Below, piece after piece: positions 1 to 8,792 of a stretch of 64,000 bases of DNA. The translations under genes were made by a program, and so were the position numbers. The first letter of the stretch is position 1. Each line of letters opens with the position of its first letter. This stretch comes from Alphaproteobacteria bacterium (lineage in GTDB: Bacteria > Pseudomonadota > Alphaproteobacteria > Rhodospirillales > Casp-alpha2): assembly GCA_024279135.1 (NCBI GenBank), contig JAJRRU010000035.1, forward strand, positions 1 to 64,000. The letters are read 5' to 3'. The notes beneath the pieces are model-generated. The model was not told the DNA's origin, made no database searches, and saw only the letters and a program-made list of their open reading frames with translations.

Positions 1-1776
1 ATCGCCCATGACCGGACTGATATCATTGGTACCGGGAATATCGGCGGCACAAATTACACAAGCCACGCCGGGGGCGGCTTCCACAGCGCTCAGGTCCATG
101 GATATAATCCGGGCATGGGCGCGGTCTGTCATGGCAACATGAACGGCGAGGGCATCATCCGGGGTGGGGATATCATCAATAAACACCGCCTCACCCGCCA
201 CATGTTTATGCCCGCTGTCATGGCGGTAAGCACCATGGATGGCACCTTCAATATTATCTTCTTTGTTCTTGTGTACAATCAGGGAGCTATCGAGACGCGG
301 CCCGGCCAAATCGGCCCCACGACCCACCAGACGGGTTTCCGAAAGCGGGCTATCAGCCTCGGCATAATATTTTCGCACCAGATTGCCAGCTGCTTCCATA
401 CGATAGGTCGCCGAGGCCCGCATGTCGCTGAGCGGGGTAAAATCCTGCTCCAGTGCTGGCAGGGCGTCCTCAATCCCAGAGACCGTCCAGGGCTTTCCCA
501 GCAAGGCCTGTTCCAGCGAAGTAGCGCGTTTGGGGATGGCTGCCATGCCACCAAAAGCGATACGGGCCGCACTCACCACCCCGTTTTCGACCCGAATATC
601 AAAACACCCGCACAGGGCAGAGATGTCCTGATCGAACCGCTTGGTTATCTTGTAACAAGCCAACCGCACATCCGGCCCCGGCAGGGGGACCTCGATGGCT
701 TCCAGAAACTCACCGGGCTGGCGGTCCTGTTTACCATAATCGATAAAGAAATCCTCGATGGGTAGCGTCCTTCGAGCATCACCTTTTCGCAAAATCAATG
801 TCGCATTAAGCACGATCAGGGCCGGTGGTGTATCACCAATGGGCGACCCGTTGGCGATGTTGCCGCCGATAGTACCTGTATTGCGGACCTGCACGGCACC
901 GATACGACGAACCATTTCACCAAAGTCGGGAAATATGTCTGCGATCACGCCGAGGGCATCGTTATAGGTAACACCTGCACCGATGGTCAGAGAATCGCTG
1001 CTGCGTTGAATGGCCTGCATCTCGCGCACCCGACCGAGATAGATCACGGTTTCGAGCTTGCGGTGAGCTTTGGTGACCCATAACCCCACGTCCGTGGCCC
1101 CGGAAACCAGAACCGCGTCCGGGTTGGCGGCGTAACTATCGGCCAGATCATCGAGGGTGCCGGGCGAGATCAAACGTTGACCATTGCCCAGAAAATCGAT
1201 GGTCCGGGTATGGTCATTCTCGCTCAGCCAATCACGCTCACCAGCCAGCCGATCGGCTTGCCAGTCGGGCATGGGGTAACTCTTCACCGCGTCCATAGCA
1301 GCAATGATTGGGCCATAGCCGGTACAGCGACACAAGTTACCCGCCAGCAAATCGGGCGCGTCTTCGCGCTCCATGGATTGCCCGGATATATAAGCCGCAT
1401 ACATGGACATTACGAAACCTGGTGTGCAAAACCCGCATTGAGAGCCATGTTTGTCGACCATGGCCTGTTGGATCGGATGAAGCTGCTCGTCCGGTGATTT
1501 CAGATATTCCACCGTTGAAATTGACTTACCTTCGAGCATTCCCATGAACTGAATACAGGAATTGACGGCACGGTGAATGACCTTGCCAGCCATCAATTCG
1601 CCAATGACCACGGTACAGGCCCCGCAATCCCCCTCGGCACAGCCTTCCTTGGAGCCACGCAAGGCTACGGTCTCGCGCAGGTATTGCAGCAACGTCAAGG
1701 TCGGCGAAACATCTCTCAGCACACAGTGTTCACCGTTTAACCGAAAGGTTATGGAATCATGCATGATGTTTCTCAT
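1..1776 (-). CDS. xdhA: Xanthine dehydrogenase, FeS/FAD and molybdopterin regions fused in one frame (partial at left edge)
   Basis: Expected to oxidise hypoxanthine and xanthine to urate in the cytoplasm. The visible 592 codons read without a stop. Plant-type 2Fe-2S ligands are C46, C51, C54 and C74; the second cluster has C114, C117 (CGFC) and C149, C151 (CRC). The FAD domain follows, with GTIGGNIANGSP at about residue 295. Typical XdhA ends near residue 490, but here the frame passes through a short linker into text like the XdhB N terminus (HVAGEAVFIDDIPTP, about 526 onward) and leaves the window. The start ATG overlaps the stop of the upstream HIU hydrolase gene (TGATG), so the two are translationally coupled. 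A second ATG lies four codons in. The single-chain order FeS-FeS-FAD-Mo resembles eukaryotic XDH. The substrate could be another purine, but the uraH neighbour supports xanthine. Confidence 0.9.
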   Translation of the reverse strand, partial: MRNIMHDSITFRLNGEHCVLRDVSPTLTLLQYLRETVALRGSKEGCAEGDCGACTVVIGELMAGKVIHRAVNSCIQFMGMLEGKSISTVEYLKSPDEQLHPIQQAMVDKHGSQCGFCTPGFVMSMYAAYISGQSMEREDAPDLLAGNLCRCTGYGPIIAAMDAVKSYPMPDWQADRLAGERDWLSENDHTRTIDFLGNGQRLISPGTLDDLADSYAANPDAVLVSGATDVGLWVTKAHRKLETVIYLGRVREMQAIQRSSDSLTIGAGVTYNDALGVIADIFPDFGEMVRRIGAVQVRNTGTIGGNIANGSPIGDTPPALIVLNATLILRKGDARRTLPIEDFFIDYGKQDRQPGEFLEAIEVPLPGPDVRLACYKITKRFDQDISALCGCFDIRVENGVVSAARIAFGGMAAIPKRATSLEQALLGKPWTVSGIEDALPALEQDFTPLSDMRASATYRMEAAGNLVRKYYAEADSPLSETRLVGRGADLAGPRLDSSLIVHKNKEDNIEGAIHGAYRHDSGHKHVAGEAVFIDDIPTPDDALAVHVAMTDRAHARIISMDLSAVEAAPGVACVICAADIPGTNDISPVMGD

Positions 1777-2129
1777 CAACTGCCACGATATGTGGAATAG
1801 CCGTAAGGCGATATCAATAATGGTACATGGTAGTGGGCATCACCATCGGCAATACCAAAACGGATAGGCACCACATTCAGGAAACGAGGCTCATCTGCAG
1901 TCAAACCCAATGCCGTAAAATACGGCCCCACATGAAACACCAGTTCATACTCACCGCACCGGAAGTCATCGCCCTGTAACAGTGCGGCGTCACAACGGCC
2001 ATCTGAGTTGGTTGTTTTCTCACACAGAGCGAGACGGTCATCACCATCCAGTCTGAACAATTCGATACGAACACCTTCTGCCGGTTTGCCCGTAGACGTG
2101 TCTAACACGTGGGTAGTCAATCGTCCCAT
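1776..2129 (-). CDS. uraH: 5-hydroxyisourate hydrolase (transthyretin-like)
   Basis: Hydrolyses 5-hydroxyisourate, the urate oxidase product, to OHCU in ureide formation. The 117-residue protein has the family's usual length and landmarks: [17 protein letters not shown] at the N terminus, a central RxD-type stretch, [19 protein letters not shown] at the end. The C-terminal YRGS tetrapeptide and the conserved histidines are the HIUase signature that separates it from vertebrate transthyretin. It is the first gene of a minus-strand purine-degradation operon and overlaps the XDH gene by one base. The 230 bp upstream (2130-2359) are AT-rich, divide it from the divergent aldo/keto reductase gene, and presumably hold both promoters; no clear operator was seen. 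Confidence 0.93.
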   Translation of the reverse strand: MGRLTTHVLDTSTGKPAEGVRIELFRLDGDDRLALCEKTTNSDGRCDAALLQGDDFRCGEYELVFHVGPYFTALGLTADEPRFLNVVPIRFGIADGDAHYHVPLLISPYGYSTYRGS

Positions 2130-2359
2130 ATTTGTTCCCTGCCCAGTCTTAATTTTTTATAATCCGTTCATGAAGACCGGATTGAATTTTTTACCTTCTT
2201 ATAGGTTGCTATCTTAACGGGGTTTAGTAACTGTACTAATCGTTATTTTTGATAATGAGTAAAAATATTTGGATTTGCTGTAAAAACAGGCTGTTATGAC
2301 CGCCCAAATCTTAATATAAAGGGTGTTCACACACAAATTTTCCTTAAAGAGACCTCCAT

Positions 2360-3406
2360 ATGCATTATACAAAACTTGGCAAGACAGATATCTCGGTTAG
2401 CCGTATCTGTCTGGGAACCATGACTTTTGGGCAACAGAATACCGAAGCAGAAGGCTTCGAGCAGATGGATAGAGCCCTTGAGCTTGGGGTCAACTTTTTT
2501 GACACCGCAGAGATGTATTCCGTTCCCTCAAGGCCGGAAACCCAGGGCAGTACGGAAAAGATTATCGGCAACTGGTTCGCCACACGGGGTAATCGTGACA
2601 AGGTTGTTCTGGCGACCAAAATCACCGGGCCGGGTGACAATTTCAAACATGTACGTGGTGGCGATCTGTCATTTGGCGAAAAACAGATCACCGAAGCCGT
2701 GGAGTTAAGCCTGAAACGATTGCGGACTGATTATATTGATCTGTACCAGATCCACTGGCCTGATCGCTCGACAAATTTCTTCGGCAAGCTTGGATATACC
2801 CATAACCATGATGCGGGCACCGATGGCACCTCTTTTCCCGAAATGCTGGGTGCGCTGGCAAAAATGGTTGAGGCGGGAAAAATTCGTACCATAGGCTGTT
2901 CCAATGAAACCCCTTGGGGTCTCATGAAAATGCTGGAGATTGCCGAGGCTGTCGGCCTGCCCAGAATGGCAAGTATCCAGAACCCTTACCACCTGCTGAA
3001 CCGGACCTTTGAAATAGGTCTGGCAGAGATCGCCGTGCGCGAGCAAAGCGGTTTGCTGGCCTATTCGCCGCTGGCCATGGGCACGTTATCGGGAAAATAT
3101 CTGGGTGGTGCCAAGCCAGCCGGGGCACGGTTGACCCTTTATCCGCAATTTAGCCGATATTCCACGGACCGCGCCGTTGCCGCCATTCAACAGTATGTGG
3201 ATCTGGCCCGTGAGAACGGTCTCGATCCGGCACAAATGGCGTTGGCCTATATTAATGCCAGAGCGTTTATCACATCCAATATTATCGGTGCAACTACCGT
3301 GCAACAGCTTGAAAGCAATATCGCCTCTGATGACCTGACCCTGAGTGAGGAAATCCTGCAAAAGATTGAGGCAATTCATATGACAGATCCCAATCCGGCA
3401 CCCTAG
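2360..3406 (+). CDS. tas: NADP(H)-dependent aldo/keto reductase, Tas family
   Basis: Cytoplasmic (beta/alpha)8 aldo/keto reductase of 348 residues, co-linear with E. coli Tas over its whole length as I recall that sequence. Seen: N-terminal GTMTFGQQNTEAE, the catalytic-type tetrad environment FFDTAEMY (Asp, Tyr), ATKITGP (Lys) and LYQIHWPDR (His), then SNETPWG, IQNPYHLLNR and a C-terminal GATTVQQLESNI cofactor-binding segment. RBS-like AGAGACC precedes the ATG. Known family role: reduction of small aldehydes or ketones; E. coli Tas was found as a suppressor of tyrosine auxotrophy. The real substrate here is unknown. It is followed 28 bp later by a small exported protein gene on the same strand, with no obvious functional tie. 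Confidence 0.88.
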   Translation: MHYTKLGKTDISVSRICLGTMTFGQQNTEAEGFEQMDRALELGVNFFDTAEMYSVPSRPETQGSTEKIIGNWFATRGNRDKVVLATKITGPGDNFKHVRGGDLSFGEKQITEAVELSLKRLRTDYIDLYQIHWPDRSTNFFGKLGYTHNHDAGTDGTSFPEMLGALAKMVEAGKIRTIGCSNETPWGLMKMLEIAEAVGLPRMASIQNPYHLLNRTFEIGLAEIAVREQSGLLAYSPLAMGTLSGKYLGGAKPAGARLTLYPQFSRYSTDRAVAAIQQYVDLARENGLDPAQMALAYINARAFITSNIIGATTVQQLESNIASDDLTLSEEILQKIEAIHMTDPNPAP

Positions 3407-3434
3407 AGTCTTTACACCGTTCATGAGGACCATC

Positions 3435-4058
3435 ATGCATAAAGGTTCTAGATTAATACTTATCATCATAGCCATGACGTTTGGTCTTGGCCTGACAAAC
3501 AGCCCGGTTTTTGCCCACAGCTTTAATGTCTCCATTATCCTGCCAACATCCGGCAATGATTTTGGGTCTGGGTCTGAGTCTGAGTCTGTGCAGCAGATTA
3601 TGGATGGTTTTATGCTGGCGACAAAAGAACGCGACAGCCACCCCGATGAGCAATCCGATGGCCATCTCGGCGGGCTGGACGTTTATATCACTGAAATCAG
3701 GACCCACGGGGATATACCGGACCATATCACCCGTATCGCCGCCCAGGGTGAGCTGGACATTGTGGTGGTATTTGCAGAGAACCTGCCAGCGATGCTCATG
3801 GACACCCTGCGCCGTGAGCCAAGGATTGTCCTGCTGCTGCCTGGCAGATCGCCATTTACGCAGACCGATTTACCTGGCGTCAGGGCATTTACCTCAAGCT
3901 ATCAAAGCGACTACGGCAATATACCATCAAGCTGGTCTGCTCAGGGATATAATGCAGCACGGCGCATCGAAACCGCCGTTCGGCAACTGGGGGCGGTCGA
4001 TGACAAAGCCGCCCTGGGCACGTTATTCGAAGAAACTCAAAACAGCTATTCCTGGTGA
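3435..4058 (+). CDS. Short exported protein resembling a type I periplasmic binding protein
   Basis: About 207 residues with a signal peptide (hydrophobic LILIIIAMTFGLGLTNS, cleavage near VFAHS). I chose ATG 3435 over 3423 because AGGA lies five bases before it. The mature N terminus has an SIILPTSG strand and a Gly/Ser/Glu-rich loop, then an amphipathic region. The C-terminal half reads like the end of a branched-chain amino-acid (Peripla_BP_6) protein: PGVRAFTSSYQSDYGNIPSS followed by AQGYNAARRIETAVRQLG. Such receptors are about 370-400 residues; here the middle, including most of the second lobe, seems absent. No transporter genes are adjacent. It may be a reduced ligand-binding protein or a decayed receptor that kept its frame. 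Function unknown. Confidence 0.7.
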   Translation: MHKGSRLILIIIAMTFGLGLTNSPVFAHSFNVSIILPTSGNDFGSGSESESVQQIMDGFMLATKERDSHPDEQSDGHLGGLDVYITEIRTHGDIPDHITRIAAQGELDIVVVFAENLPAMLMDTLRREPRIVLLLPGRSPFTQTDLPGVRAFTSSYQSDYGNIPSSWSAQGYNAARRIETAVRQLGAVDDKAALGTLFEETQNSYSW

Positions 4059-4087
4059 ATGGTGCCCCGATACCATAACAACCCCGG

Positions 4088-4552
4088 TTATTCAGGCATG
4101 ATCCCGTTAATGATATAGGCCAGTGCCTGAACCACCTGTCTGGGTTCACGGGCAACTGCACAGGCTGCCGCATCGACCTCTTTCAAGGGGTGATCGTGTT
4201 CCGGCTGGTGGAGTATTATGATCGGTTTGCCCAGGGCACTGGCAAAACCCGCATCATAGGCGGCGTTCCACTGTTTGTATTTTTCGCCAAAACGCACCAC
4301 CACGATATCGGCTTCGCGCAACAGGGTTTCGGTCCGTATGGAATTTAATTTTGCGCCCTTTTGGTCATGCCAGAATTTGTCAGACTCGTGACCAAAAATC
4401 GCCACACCACAATCGTCTGAGTCTTCATGAACCGTGATCGGGCCGCTGAGTTCTACGGCCAAGGATGCGACCCGGATGCCGTCTGCAATCTGTTCACGCC
4501 AGTCGGAATGAATCTCGCCGGATAAATACACTTTCCAGATTTTTGCCGCCAT
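4088..4552 (-). CDS. YtoQ family protein
   Basis: A 154-residue cytoplasmic protein closely resembling Bacillus subtilis YtoQ in length and landmarks: VYLSGEIHSDWREQI at the start, GPITVHEDSDDCG, a central IRTETLLREADIVVVRFGEK, and YKQWNAAYDAGFASALGKP followed by HPLKEVDAAACAV. The alternating strand-helix pattern with ADIVVVRFGEK recalls nucleoside 2-deoxyribosyltransferase-like folds, but the family has no established biochemical role that I know of. It is transcribed away from the exported protein at 3435-4058 (convergent ends, 29 bp apart) and lies 33 bp downstream of the amidohydrolase gene on the same strand, so the two may be co-transcribed. Confidence 0.85.
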   Translation of the reverse strand: MAAKIWKVYLSGEIHSDWREQIADGIRVASLAVELSGPITVHEDSDDCGVAIFGHESDKFWHDQKGAKLNSIRTETLLREADIVVVRFGEKYKQWNAAYDAGFASALGKPIIILHQPEHDHPLKEVDAAACAVAREPRQVVQALAYIINGIMPE

Positions 4553-4585
4553 GATGGTCTCCTATATTGAATAAAATGAGCGATC

Positions 4586-5617
4586 TTATATATGATGATG
4601 GGCCTGAAAGGCTTCCAGGAATGATGAAAGATTACGACCCAGGATGTCAGAGATATACCCGCCTTCCTGAATAATGACGCTGGGTTTTCCCAACTGGGCT
4701 ATGATGGTGGCTATCTCAGCGAAGCCTTTCGTGGTGACGGTCAGACCGCCAAATGGATCTTTTTCCGACGCATCGAGCCCCAGCGCAACCACGATTGCAC
4801 CCGGCGCAAAACTGTCTATCCGATCCATTGCCAGATCCATGGCTTTTAAAAACCCGGTATCGCCGGTTTTCAAGTCAAGCGGCAGATTAAGGTTACAGCC
4901 CTGGCCCGCGCCGTCACCGCATTCCTTTTCGCCACCCCAGAAGAAGGGATAAAAATTCCGCGGATCGGCGTGAATAGATACGGTCAGCACATCACCGCGC
5001 TCATAAAAAATCCCTTGTGTTCCGTTGCCGTGATGCAGGTCCACATCGATAATAGCCACCCGGTCGTGAACTTCGCGCAAGGTTTGCGCCGCGATGGCCG
5101 AATTATTGAAATAACAGAACCCGCCGGCAATTTCACCGAACGCATGATGCCCCGGTGGTCGGGCGAGGCCGTAACAGCTAGGCGCACCGGCCAGAACTTC
5201 ACGGGCTGCCTGGGTAGCAGAATGCGCACTTCGCAACGCAGCACCCCAGGTCTCGGCAGAGATTGGACAAGAGGTATCGGCCATATGAAAGCCAGCCTGC
5301 CCAATGGGCGATTGTGGATAAACGCCATTACGTCCCAAGGGATGAATTTTGGGCAATACTTCTTCAGAAGCATTATCGAGCTGCTGCCAACGGTGATGGA
5401 TGGTTCTGAGAAATTCCACATATTGAGGTGAATGAATTGAAGCGATGGAATCGAGTCCGAAATCATCGGGCACCTGATGTTCAAGACCCGATGAACGTGC
5501 CGCGTCAAACAGGATATCGGCGCGCTCCGGTACTTCCGGACTCGCCACCATTTTACCATTTGTCAGAAAGAATTGCGGATGATGGTGTTTTTGTTCATCA
5601 CAATATATGATTTTCAT
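4586..5617 (-). CDS. Histone deacetylase-fold amidohydrolase, acetylpolyamine amidohydrolase-like
   Basis: A 343-residue zinc amidohydrolase of the arginase/deacetylase fold. Seen: RPPGHH (H157, H158) as the charge-relay pair, DVDLHHGNGTQ with zinc ligands D193 and H195, third ligand D282 in LGLDASEKDP, and catalytic-type Y321 in QEGGY. Sequence order and length match bacterial acetylpolyamine amidohydrolase (Mycoplana ramosa type): the N-terminal MKIIYCDEQ strand, PEVPERADIL and the HSPQYVEFL segment. Expected to deacetylate a small N-acetylated amine such as acetylputrescine or acetylspermidine; the exact substrate is inferred. It is the first gene of a possible two-gene unit with the YtoQ protein. 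An agmatinase-like gene lies about 20 kb away, consistent with polyamine turnover but not linked to it. Confidence 0.88.
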   Translation of the reverse strand: MKIIYCDEQKHHHPQFFLTNGKMVASPEVPERADILFDAARSSGLEHQVPDDFGLDSIASIHSPQYVEFLRTIHHRWQQLDNASEEVLPKIHPLGRNGVYPQSPIGQAGFHMADTSCPISAETWGAALRSAHSATQAAREVLAGAPSCYGLARPPGHHAFGEIAGGFCYFNNSAIAAQTLREVHDRVAIIDVDLHHGNGTQGIFYERGDVLTVSIHADPRNFYPFFWGGEKECGDGAGQGCNLNLPLDLKTGDTGFLKAMDLAMDRIDSFAPGAIVVALGLDASEKDPFGGLTVTTKGFAEIATIIAQLGKPSVIIQEGGYISDILGRNLSSFLEAFQAHHHI

Positions 5618-5867
5618 GCGTTACGCTCCTATACGCCCCTATTCCACATTAAACTGCAAACTTCAAGACCCGCACGTGATTGAATAAGGCCATAACTGGG
5701 CAGTTGCATATAGTGTGCGACGATATTGAGGATTGTGCAAAAACTTGTCGGCTTTCTACCCAAAAACAGCCATAATCGATCTCTGGCTAGATTAACAGCT
5801 TTCAGCCTAAATCAAATACCCTTATAAATCCGTTGCCATAAATATCAATCGTCACAAGGTTTAAAGT

Positions 5868-6083
5868 ATGAAACGTTTTCAAACACTTACAATCGTTTCT
5901 GTATTTGCCTTCATATTTGCACTTGTCATTTCCACCACCGCGCCACGGGCCGATTACCGAGCGGAAACGTTTCGCAAGCTGGAAGACATACGCACAGAAA
6001 AGAAAAAAACTATTCTATCACTATTGCGCACTGAACAATCACAAAATCTGGCCTTGCGCGTCAAGGCTCTTCTGAGAGGGTAG
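5868..6083 (+). CDS. Small exported or membrane-anchored protein, unknown
   Basis: 71 residues, not recognised. The N terminus is a clear signal sequence or anchor (MKRFQ, then about 18 hydrophobic residues and STTAPRA). The remainder is a charged helical stretch rich in Lys, Arg and Glu, with KLEDIRTEKKKTILSLLR likely to form an amphipathic or coiled-coil helix. It starts 250 bp after the divergent amidohydrolase gene and ends nine bases before the FAH-family gene, so the two are probably co-transcribed. There are no cysteines. The good N-terminal signal and orderly spacing favour a real gene. Confidence 0.55.
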   Translation: MKRFQTLTIVSVFAFIFALVISTTAPRADYRAETFRKLEDIRTEKKKTILSLLRTEQSQNLALRVKALLRG

Positions 6084-6092
6084 AAATAATTT

Positions 6093-6986
6093 ATGCGATT
6101 AATAACCTTCCATGCTGACACACGGGAAGCTGTCGGGGTATTGTTGACCGACACACCGCACCTCCTGGACCTGTCTGTGGCGGCCCCCGATCTGCCCAGG
6201 GATATGAACGGCGTTGTCGCTCTGGGCAACGACGGATTAAACACCATAAAAAAGCTCTGTCATGAGCCCCCTGACGAGGCTCTCATAGCCCTGAATGACG
6301 TGATCATAAAAGCCCCCTTCCCGCGACCGCACCGCAACATCATGTGTGTCGGAAAGAATTACCGCGAACATGCTGAAGAATTCCACAACAGCGGTTTTGA
6401 CGCCGCTGGAAAGTCGGCAATCCCGGATCACCCGATCATTTTTACCAAGTTGCCCACATCTGTCATCGGACCTAATGAGCCGATCCCCAGCTACCTTGAT
6501 CCGACCAATTCTGTTGATTATGAGGGCGAACTTGTTTTTGTCATTGGCAAACCGGGCCGCAATATTAAAAAGTCCGACGCTATGCAGCATGTCTATGGTT
6601 ATACCATTGTCAATGACGTAACTTCGCGCACCCAGCAGAACAAATATAATCAATGGTTCCTTGGCAAAAGCCTGGATGGATTTTGTCCCATGGGTCCGGC
6701 ACTGGTCACCGCCGATGAAGTTGGCGACGTCAATTCCATCCGGCTGCTGACAAAAGTGAATGGCGAAGTCCGCCAGGATGCCGCGGTGGGCGACCTGATA
6801 TTCGACATCCCGAGCCTGATCGCGGTTATCTCAGAAGGCCGGACACTGCTACCGGGCGATTTGGTCGCGACGGGAACATCCGCAGGCGTGGGGCTTGGAT
6901 TTAACCCGCCTAAATTTCTCAAGCCGGGTGATACTGTGGAGATTACATTTGATCGGGTGGGAACCTTAGTCAATCCTGTCGAATAA
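6093..6986 (+). CDS. Fumarylacetoacetate hydrolase (FAH) family protein
   Basis: A 297-residue member of the FAH/2-hydroxyhepta-2,4-diene-1,7-dioate isomerase family. Seen: CVGKNYREHAEE, then IIFTKLPTSVIGPNEPI, the metal-binding acidic cluster VDYEGELVFVIGK (E-x-E), YTIVNDVTSRTQQ, FLGKSLDGFCPMGPALVTAD, VNGEVRQDAAVGDLIFDIP and GDLVATGTSAGVGLGF. These fit a Mg-dependent C-C bond hydrolase, decarboxylase or isomerase acting on a 2-oxo/enol acid in aromatic or sugar-acid catabolism. The substrate cannot be read from sequence. The gene faces the OsmC gene with only six bases between their ends. The LVIVD protein and Tct transporter downstream on the other strand may belong to the same catabolic theme. 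Confidence 0.9.
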   Translation: MRLITFHADTREAVGVLLTDTPHLLDLSVAAPDLPRDMNGVVALGNDGLNTIKKLCHEPPDEALIALNDVIIKAPFPRPHRNIMCVGKNYREHAEEFHNSGFDAAGKSAIPDHPIIFTKLPTSVIGPNEPIPSYLDPTNSVDYEGELVFVIGKPGRNIKKSDAMQHVYGYTIVNDVTSRTQQNKYNQWFLGKSLDGFCPMGPALVTADEVGDVNSIRLLTKVNGEVRQDAAVGDLIFDIPSLIAVISEGRTLLPGDLVATGTSAGVGLGFNPPKFLKPGDTVEITFDRVGTLVNPVE

Positions 6987-6992
6987 AGCCGC

Positions 6993-7475
6993 TCAGGTCT
7001 CGGGCAACAGTTCCCAATTGGCCGTGACCTTCACATCGGCGGAACGAAACAGGTTCATGACCGGACAGCGATATTCCACATTCTTCGACAACTTGGCAAA
7101 CCGTTCCGATGTTTCGTTGCTGTATACACGGATATTAATTTTTACCCAGGTAAAATATGGCCGGACCCCGCGGACCCCGCGCGAGCCACGTTGATCAACT
7201 TCGCCTTCGGCGTCCATGTCCACGGCGGAATATTTAAACCCCATGGCCTCGGCACACCGATTGATGATGACCCCCTCGCAACCCAACAATGAAGACAAGG
7301 CCATTTCAAGCGGGGTCGGGCCTGTGTTGGATGACGGCTCATCGATAATCACAGCGTGATCGCGCACCGTCATAACCGAACGTGTGGTGCCTTCATTGCG
7401 CGCGGTAACCCGGCGAATACCAATCGCTTTAATATTCGGATTAATCGAAGGCTTTAAAAGTTCTGTGTCATCCAT
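6993..7475 (-). CDS. OsmC/Ohr family protein
   Basis: 160 residues with OsmC-fold landmarks: TPLEMALSSLLGCEGVIINR carries the first reactive-type cysteine, followed by a long helix, AMGFKYSAVDMDAEGEVD, the strand YFTWVKINIRVYSNETSERF, and EYRCPVMNLFRSADVKV with the second cysteine in the CPV motif. Known members reduce organic hydroperoxides through these two cysteines; many OsmC-like proteins next to catabolic genes have no proven role. It is the last gene of the minus-strand block tctC-tctB-tctA-LVIVD-osmC, starting 10 bp after the LVIVD gene ends, so probably co-transcribed. Confidence 0.88.
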   Translation of the reverse strand: MDDTELLKPSINPNIKAIGIRRVTARNEGTTRSVMTVRDHAVIIDEPSSNTGPTPLEMALSSLLGCEGVIINRCAEAMGFKYSAVDMDAEGEVDQRGSRGVRGVRPYFTWVKINIRVYSNETSERFAKLSKNVEYRCPVMNLFRSADVKVTANWELLPET

Positions 7476-7485
7476 GGTATCTTCC

Positions 7486-8763
7486 TCAGAGGGTTACTTG
7501 CAGAATATCAAGACCGCGATTTCGATCAATCAAGTAGACCAGCCCCTTGTCATCCACGTCACAGTCATTGCTTTGTGGGCTATCCTGATCCGGGTATGGT
7601 TCCGGAATATAATATGCAACCTCTTTTGGCTTAATGGGATCGGCGACATCAACAATGCGTAAACCACCGGAAAACCAGGTCGCGTAAACCAAAGTCGAAT
7701 CCATTTTTTCACGAAATTGATGTGCTCCGAAGCGTCCCGGAGCCCGGCTCCAGGGTGAATCGCGCTCGCTCACATCAAAAGCAGACAATGCCTGTATATT
7801 ATCGAAATCGGTTACATCGAAAATCCACATAAAGGCGTGAAGTTGACCGGGTGTATGGTCATGTTCCTCATCGACGACCACGGCGATGCGCCGACCGTCG
7901 ATAATCTGACTCAACGGCAATACCGTATGGGTCGGTTCGGGAAATGGCGGATGGTAGTTATGTTCGCCCAGCAACTTGATATTGGTAATATCTGATACAT
8001 CAAGTATGCGGAACCCGCCATGCCAGACTGCGGCCCAAAGCTCGTCACCCACACGCATTGCATGATGAAGGCGGTTTTTGTAGCCTTTCCAGGTCGGAAT
8101 TTCACCGGCTACGAGATGCTGGCCTGGCATATGCCAACGCGAGATTTCCACCGGTTTGCTGGGATCATGGATATCATACACAACCAGGATATTACCAATA
8201 TAGCCATCCATCTCGGTTGAAATATAGGCATAGTTTTCATCCACATCAAAACGGTGAACACCAAACCCAAAAGTCTCGGTATAGGACAGAAGCTGAGGTT
8301 TTGCCTTGTCGGATACATCATATATTTTAAAACCGCCGGCGTTATACCCCCTCTCAAGGGCCGCATCAAGCTCCGGCAGATCAGCTTCATCAATATCGGC
8401 TTCGACTGCGGTCTCTGCCGATGTAGGGGGCCGGCCAAGAGATTCTTCGAGTCGTTTTCTAAGGACGGGCAGCTTATCGGCCTGGCGCAGGAAATGACGG
8501 TTGTATTGCTCCACATTGGTATACATCAGATCCCCGACGACCCGAACTTTGTGGGTGTGGGAATAATTATCGTCCAACATGATTTGTGAAACAATGCTCG
8601 GATTGGCAGGGTCTGAAACATCGATAATCGTCGTACCATAGGGCGGCTTCATATGCCCCACATAGACATAACGCCCATCAACCACTATCTGACCGCCACC
8701 AGGAATATCCAGATGACCAACGCGTTCAACATTCTTGGAAAGGGGCATATTTATTTCAGTCAT
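7486..8763 (-). CDS. LVIVD-repeat beta-propeller protein
   Basis: 425 residues without a signal peptide. At least six repeats of the LVIVD type are visible, each with a variant of VDVSDPxxP: IIDVSDPANPSIVSQIM, KIYDVSDKAKPQLLSY, VVYDIHDPSKPVEISRW, RILDVSDITNIKLLGEH, WIFDVTDFDNIQALSAF and RIVDVADPIKPKEVAYY. These form blades of a predicted beta-propeller. The C terminus reads NDCDVDDKGLVYLIDRNRGLDILQ. The role of cytosolic propellers of this kind is unknown; binding or scaffolding is likely, and lactonase-like activity possible. Lying between the TctA and OsmC genes on one strand, it probably serves the pathway fed by that transporter. Confidence 0.85.
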   Translation of the reverse strand: MTEINMPLSKNVERVGHLDIPGGGQIVVDGRYVYVGHMKPPYGTTIIDVSDPANPSIVSQIMLDDNYSHTHKVRVVGDLMYTNVEQYNRHFLRQADKLPVLRKRLEESLGRPPTSAETAVEADIDEADLPELDAALERGYNAGGFKIYDVSDKAKPQLLSYTETFGFGVHRFDVDENYAYISTEMDGYIGNILVVYDIHDPSKPVEISRWHMPGQHLVAGEIPTWKGYKNRLHHAMRVGDELWAAVWHGGFRILDVSDITNIKLLGEHNYHPPFPEPTHTVLPLSQIIDGRRIAVVVDEEHDHTPGQLHAFMWIFDVTDFDNIQALSAFDVSERDSPWSRAPGRFGAHQFREKMDSTLVYATWFSGGLRIVDVADPIKPKEVAYYIPEPYPDQDSPQSNDCDVDDKGLVYLIDRNRGLDILQVTL

Positions 8764-8792
8764 TTTATATCTCTATGTGGTGGTTATTATTT

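Noticed and set aside
115-765. Long plus-strand open frames within the first 1.7 kb
   Set aside because: They lie opposite the XDH frame, which has all FeS, FAD and Mo-subunit motifs; the plus frames show no domains or initiation signals.
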